Shown: positions 60,737 to 64,000 of the stretch, one piece after another
How the letters are laid out: every line of letters starts with the position of its first letter
Position numbering within the stretch: position 1 is the first letter of the stretch
DNA from: JAQVEM01 sp964595565
GTDB lineage: Bacteria > Actinomycetota > Humimicrobiia > Humimicrobiales > Humimicrobiaceae
Assembly: GCA_964595565.1 (NCBI GenBank)
Contig: CAZQQX010000003.1
Coordinates: 1-64,000, forward strand
Direction: 5' to 3'
DNA length: 64,000 nt
The notes under the pieces: generated by a model
The model's database searches: none
What the model was told of the DNA's origin: nothing
The model's input: only the letters and a program-made list of their open reading frames with translations
Translations under genes and position numbers: made by a program

Positions 60737-62146
60737 ATCTTCGTTTATATTTATGGTGTATTCTTCTCTATATTTTTGTCCTTCTTCATAGGTTACTTTG
60801 CCGTAATAAGGTAAAATATCCGTATCGTTTAATTCTACAGCGGATTCATAATCTCCTGCTGTGATTTCTATCTCTGCAGCAGAGTTTTTTGTTATCCTTA
60901 TTATTTTATATTCGTGGCCTTTAAGATATACTGACAGGTCAAATTCAGTGTTATTTTCTATTATAAGGATACTCCTTCCGGGGCCCCAGAATTTCCGTTC
61001 GGGAGCGGTTTGTTCCAATGGCTTATGTTCTGAGGAGGAAATAAGTTTAAGTTTTGAGTTAATTAAAAAATAATCAGTATCTTCTTTCATCTCCGGGGCA
61101 TAATCGATAATTAATTCGCATAGAAATATTGTTTTCCTGTAGTTTCCTGAATCATATTTTTCCTGTGCTGTATTTTTTATTAAATCAGGGGGGATATTAG
61201 AAAATACAGAATTTTTATAGTAATCATTAATGCTATTATAGTCATAATCAAGAGCCTCAAGGTCCAGGATTTTCAAAAACTCTTCAATGCTTTCCTGATA
61301 ACTATTATCCTTCGCAAGTTCAGTTGCCTTATTGATATAAATCTTTGACAGGAGGATACTGGCGTCATAAAAGTACTCGCTTTCTCTGTAATCAGTAGTA
61401 ATTTTTTCCAGGCATTCTATAGATTTATCACATTTTTTAACTTTATTAAAGTTAAGAGCAGCTTTATAGAGATATTCAGGGATTTTATATATGGAAATGA
61501 AGGCTTCATTTGTATCGGGGAAATTATTCTTTATTTCCTCGAGTGTTATTACTGCATTAAGATAATTTTCGGCAGAAAGCTCATATTTCCCGTCATTGGA
61601 ATACTCCAGGGCTAATTTTGTGTAGCATTCTTCAATAGCGTTTTTTATTTCAAGTTTATCGTTATCTAATATTTCTTTGTTTATTGCCCTGTTGAAGTAG
61701 TCTATTGCCTCCGAATAGTCATTATTCAAAAGGTAGGCATAAGGTATATTTTTAAGTGCTTCATCAGCGTGCCAGCTATTAGGATATTTGTCCAGAAGTA
61801 TTCTGTAGTAAGATATCGACTGTTCATAATTTTTATTTTCATAATTTATTCCTGCTTTATAGTTAAGGGCGTTCGGACCAAAAAAATTTGATAGTATCAG
61901 GCCTGTGACAGAGAGCAAGAAGAATAAAATAAAGAACATCCTGCATTTTGTTAACCTGATAAAATTAATTATTATCAATATGATGCTTATTATAATTACC
62001 GGTATGCAGACAAGGGGGAAGATATCCCAGAATTTACCCCTATCAATATATGCGAGATAGTACAGGCCAAGCGCAGCCAGGATAAATAAAATTATAAAAA
62101 AAATTGAACCGGCATCAGGTTTGTGCTTTCTTCTATAAGTATACAT
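60719..62146 (-). CDS. Membrane-anchored TPR protein
   Basis: 475 residues. Three N-terminal membrane helices (about 13-34, 42-65, 68-89) are followed by TPR-like repeats such as YEQSISYYRILLDKYPNSWH and DYSEAIDYFNRA, then a C-terminal beta-rich domain (ILIIENNTEFDLSVYLKG). The repeats face one side of the membrane, presumably as a protein-binding scaffold. I know no specific homologue. Confidence 0.65.
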   Translation of the reverse strand: MYTYRRKHKPDAGSIFFIILFILAALGLYYLAYIDRGKFWDIFPLVCIPVIIISIILIIINFIRLTKCRMFFILFFLLSVTGLILSNFFGPNALNYKAGINYENKNYEQSISYYRILLDKYPNSWHADEALKNIPYAYLLNNDYSEAIDYFNRAINKEILDNDKLEIKNAIEECYTKLALEYSNDGKYELSAENYLNAVITLEEIKNNFPDTNEAFISIYKIPEYLYKAALNFNKVKKCDKSIECLEKITTDYRESEYFYDASILLSKIYINKATELAKDNSYQESIEEFLKILDLEALDYDYNSINDYYKNSVFSNIPPDLIKNTAQEKYDSGNYRKTIFLCELIIDYAPEMKEDTDYFLINSKLKLISSSEHKPLEQTAPERKFWGPGRSILIIENNTEFDLSVYLKGHEYKIIRITKNSAAEIEITAGDYESAVELNDTDILPYYGKVTYEEGQKYREEYTININEDSADFS

Positions 62147-62327
62147 GATTATATCTTTTGGTAATGAATGTTAAAATATTAGCACAAAAATGAATTATAA
62201 AAAATAAAAAAATTAATATTCCTACCCAGTATATATAATTTATTTATGTTTTAAGTATGGACAATGTATGTAATTTATTGAAGGTTTTGATTATAATTAT
62301 ATATGAAGGTTAAATTTAAAAAAAAAT

Positions 62328-62900
62328 TTAAATGGTTCTTCTTTGTATTTCCATTATTAAAGTATCCCAGTACTTTCCGTTGTAAAAATGATTTTTCCTT
62401 TCAATTTTAACTAACCTGAAACCACATTTTTTATACACCTTTATCGCGCGGCGGTTATATTTATAAACATCCAGCCTGATACTTTTGAGGCTAAGTTTCT
62501 GGAATGCAAATTTTATGGTGCATCTTACCGCTTCAGAGCCATAACCTCTGTTCCAGAAATCATTCTCGCCAATGAAAATACCGAGTTCACAACTTTTTTC
62601 ATCCCAGTCAATTTTATGAAGTGCACAGTTACCTATATATTGATTTGTAGTTTTATCTTCAATAGCGAAAACTATATCATTATTGGAGGTCTGGATAAAA
62701 TTAAACCATTTAATCTCCTGCTCCTCAGTATAATCACGGAAATTATGGCTGAGATACATATTCACGGAAGGGTCCTTTAACCATATAAGTGATTTTTGCA
62801 GGTCTTTTTCCTCCAGTGTTCTTAAATTTATCTTCAGGCCAGAAATTTTTTGAATAAAAAGGTTATTTATGATTTTATTTTCGCTTAAAGCCAAATACAA
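62328..62900 (-). CDS. GNAT acetyltransferase (RimJ/RimL-like)
   Basis: 190 residues of the GNAT fold. LRTLEEKDLQKSLIWLKDP, IGNCALHKIDWDEKSCELGI, GYGSEAVRCTIKFAF and AIKVYKKCGFRLV match the RimJ/RimL type that acetylates N-termini or small amines. The target is unknown. It lies 11 bases after the slipin gene and may be its partner. Confidence 0.85.
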   Translation of the reverse strand: MYLALSENKIINNLFIQKISGLKINLRTLEEKDLQKSLIWLKDPSVNMYLSHNFRDYTEEQEIKWFNFIQTSNNDIVFAIEDKTTNQYIGNCALHKIDWDEKSCELGIFIGENDFWNRGYGSEAVRCTIKFAFQKLSLKSIRLDVYKYNRRAIKVYKKCGFRLVKIERKNHFYNGKYWDTLIMEIQRRTI

Positions 62901-62910
62901 CCTCTTATTT

Positions 62911-63690
62911 TTATTTATTTTCTGAATTTCTCTTGCCGAGTTTATCTATAAAAGTTTCAACAAGGTCAATTGGAATAGGGAACACAATAGTGGAATTCTG
63001 TTCTGTGGCTATTTCCTTTAACGTCTGAAGAAACCTCAGCTGTACAGATACAGGATATCTACTCAGTACTTTTGCAGCCTCAGACAATCTTTCGGAAGCC
63101 TGGAATTCTCCTTCGGCGTTAATTATTTTTGCCCTTCTTTCTCTTTCAGCTTCAGCCTGTCTGGCAAATGCTCTCTGTATTGATTGTGGTAATTCAACAT
63201 CTTTGACTTCAACGGTTGAAACTTTTACTCCCCACGGGTCCGTTTGCTCATCAATTATTTTCTGGAGTTCCTGATTAATTTTATCTCTTCTGGCAAGAAG
63301 GTCATCAAGATCGGCCTGACCGAGTATACTTCTCAGTGTGGTCTGGGCTATCTGTGATGTTGCAACTATATACCTCTCAATCTTGACCACACTTTTTGCT
63401 GGATCCAGGACTCTGAAATAAATCACAGCATTAACCTTTACCGGGACGTTGTCATGGGTTATTATATCCTGCGGTGGAACGTCCATGGTAACGGTTCTGA
63501 GGTCAACTTTAATCATTTTATCTACGAATGGAATTATTATAAATATACCGGGTCCTTTTACTCCTTTTAATCTTCCAAACCTGAATATTACACCCCTTTC
63601 ATATTCTCTCAGGATTTTAACAGCTGAAATCAGTAGCATCAATACAATAAATATACCAAATAATACTGCTATCACCACTCCTACTGGCAT
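62911..63690 (-). CDS. Slipin (SPFH/Band 7) membrane protein
   Basis: 259 residues. One N-terminal membrane helix (about 3-24), then EYERGVIFRFGRLKGVKGPG, VDLRTVTMDVPPQDIITHDN and DPWGVKVSTVEVKDVELPQSI, the slipin/stomatin core, with a short coiled coil. It is the downstream partner of an NfeD-type protein, the standard bacterial slipin pair. Confidence 0.92.
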   Translation of the reverse strand: MPVGVVIAVLFGIFIVLMLLISAVKILREYERGVIFRFGRLKGVKGPGIFIIIPFVDKMIKVDLRTVTMDVPPQDIITHDNVPVKVNAVIYFRVLDPAKSVVKIERYIVATSQIAQTTLRSILGQADLDDLLARRDKINQELQKIIDEQTDPWGVKVSTVEVKDVELPQSIQRAFARQAEAERERRAKIINAEGEFQASERLSEAAKVLSRYPVSVQLRFLQTLKEIATEQNSTIVFPIPIDLVETFIDKLGKRNSENK

Positions 63691-63691
63691 T

Positions 63692-64000
63692 TTAACCTCC
63701 TTTTTTATTTATGTTATTTAATAATTTTACCATTAAGGTTAAACTATCTAAAGAAATTATTTTAACCTTTTTACCTTTTATAATTTTCTTTCCGTCAGCG
63801 GATACCGCCTTCCATATTTCCCCCGATACTCTGACCAGACCTTCAGGATTTAACTCCCTGATAACTACTGCTGTTTCTTCAATAATGCCTTCCATGCCGG
63901 TAACAGGTTTTGACCGGTGGACCCTGTAAACTGCCCTGATTACTATAATTATAAATCCGGATACCACTACCGATGCACTAATTATAAGGCTTCTGGCAAT
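63692..64000 (-). CDS. NfeD-family protein, C-terminal part
   Basis: The frame is open to the right edge, so the N-terminus is outside. About 102 residues are visible: a membrane helix (LIISASVVVSGFIIIVIRAVY), then an OB-fold NfeD domain (TGMEGIIEETAVV, RVSGEIWKAVSADG, GKKVKIISLDSLTLMVKL). It precedes the slipin gene with a 1-base gap. The size of the missing part decides whether it is the short form or the long form with a serine protease domain. Confidence 0.85.
   Translation of the reverse strand: MARSLIISASVVVSGFIIIVIRAVYRVHRSKPVTGMEGIIEETAVVIRELNPEGLVRVSGEIWKAVSADGKKIIKGKKVKIISLDSLTLMVKLLNNINKKGG

Noticed and set aside
1..64000. CRISPR arrays, tRNA or rRNA genes
   Set aside because: I saw no regularly spaced repeats, no cloverleaf with a T-arm consensus and no rRNA core sequence. 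A tRNA scan would be decisive.

Overview
The window is about 64 kb of AT-rich bacterial chromosome around the replication origin, probably a metagenome scaffold: one 100-N gap lies inside a gene. It carries dnaA, dnaN, rpmH-rnpA-yidD-yidC-jag, mnmE-mnmG-rsmG-parA-parB and two perfect parS sites. [4Fe-4S] proteins (LipA, ferredoxin, an NuoI-like protein, a probable Fe-S LarE) suggest an anaerobe. The orphan nitrogen regulator beside amtB-glnK-glnA resembles actinobacterial GlnR, so a low-GC actinobacterial lineage is possible. That placement is a weak inference; no rRNA gene is present.

Layout. 1-106: start of a lipoprotein running off the left edge. 0.6-5.6 kb: a CorA transporter, a lipoprotein and pantothenate genes panD, panC, panB plus a DUF2520 Rossmann protein. 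5.6-22.8 kb: the origin block. dnaN, dnaA and an ATPase/winged-helix gene run left, and rpmH onward runs right through jag, mnmE, a degenerate MnmG paralogue between two parS sites, true mnmG, rsmG, parAB, lipA and small genes. 22.9-26.9 kb: nitrogen cluster glnA, glnK, amtB and the GlnR-like gene, with 11-bp-spaced repeats upstream of amtB and glnA. 27.1-28.4 kb: an IS3-family element. 28.4-34.5 kb: galactose locus (galK, a sugar ABC transporter, galT). 34.8-45.4 kb: a PAS-GGDEF-HD protein, nadE, a possible structured RNA, membrane proteins, a PHP hydrolase, larE, larC, an AI-2E transporter and a broken cellobiose-phosphorylase gene. 45.5-51.6 kb: an eight-gene operon related to respiratory complex I. 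51.7-54.3 kb: two cell-envelope proteins and a UDG-like protein. 54.4-58.2 kb: riboflavin operon behind an FMN riboswitch. 58.4-64 kb: rpe, ferredoxin, a DNA glycosylase, a TPR protein, an acetyltransferase and a slipin/NfeD pair.

Two observations stand out. First, the complex-I-like operon keeps its Fe-S cysteines (NuoB, NuoI) but appears to have lost the quinone-site residues and almost all membrane carboxylates and lysines needed for proton pumping, with every reading frame intact. It may be a repurposed, non-pumping redox complex. Second, at least three genes (galT, nadE, a DUF2085 gene), and perhaps rnpA, have no ATG, GTG or TTG that gives a full-length protein. Each has a well-placed Shine-Dalgarno sequence 5-8 bases before an ATA or ATT codon exactly where homology begins.

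All assignments come from reading the sequence by eye. Residue comparisons with families are from memory, not from computed alignments.
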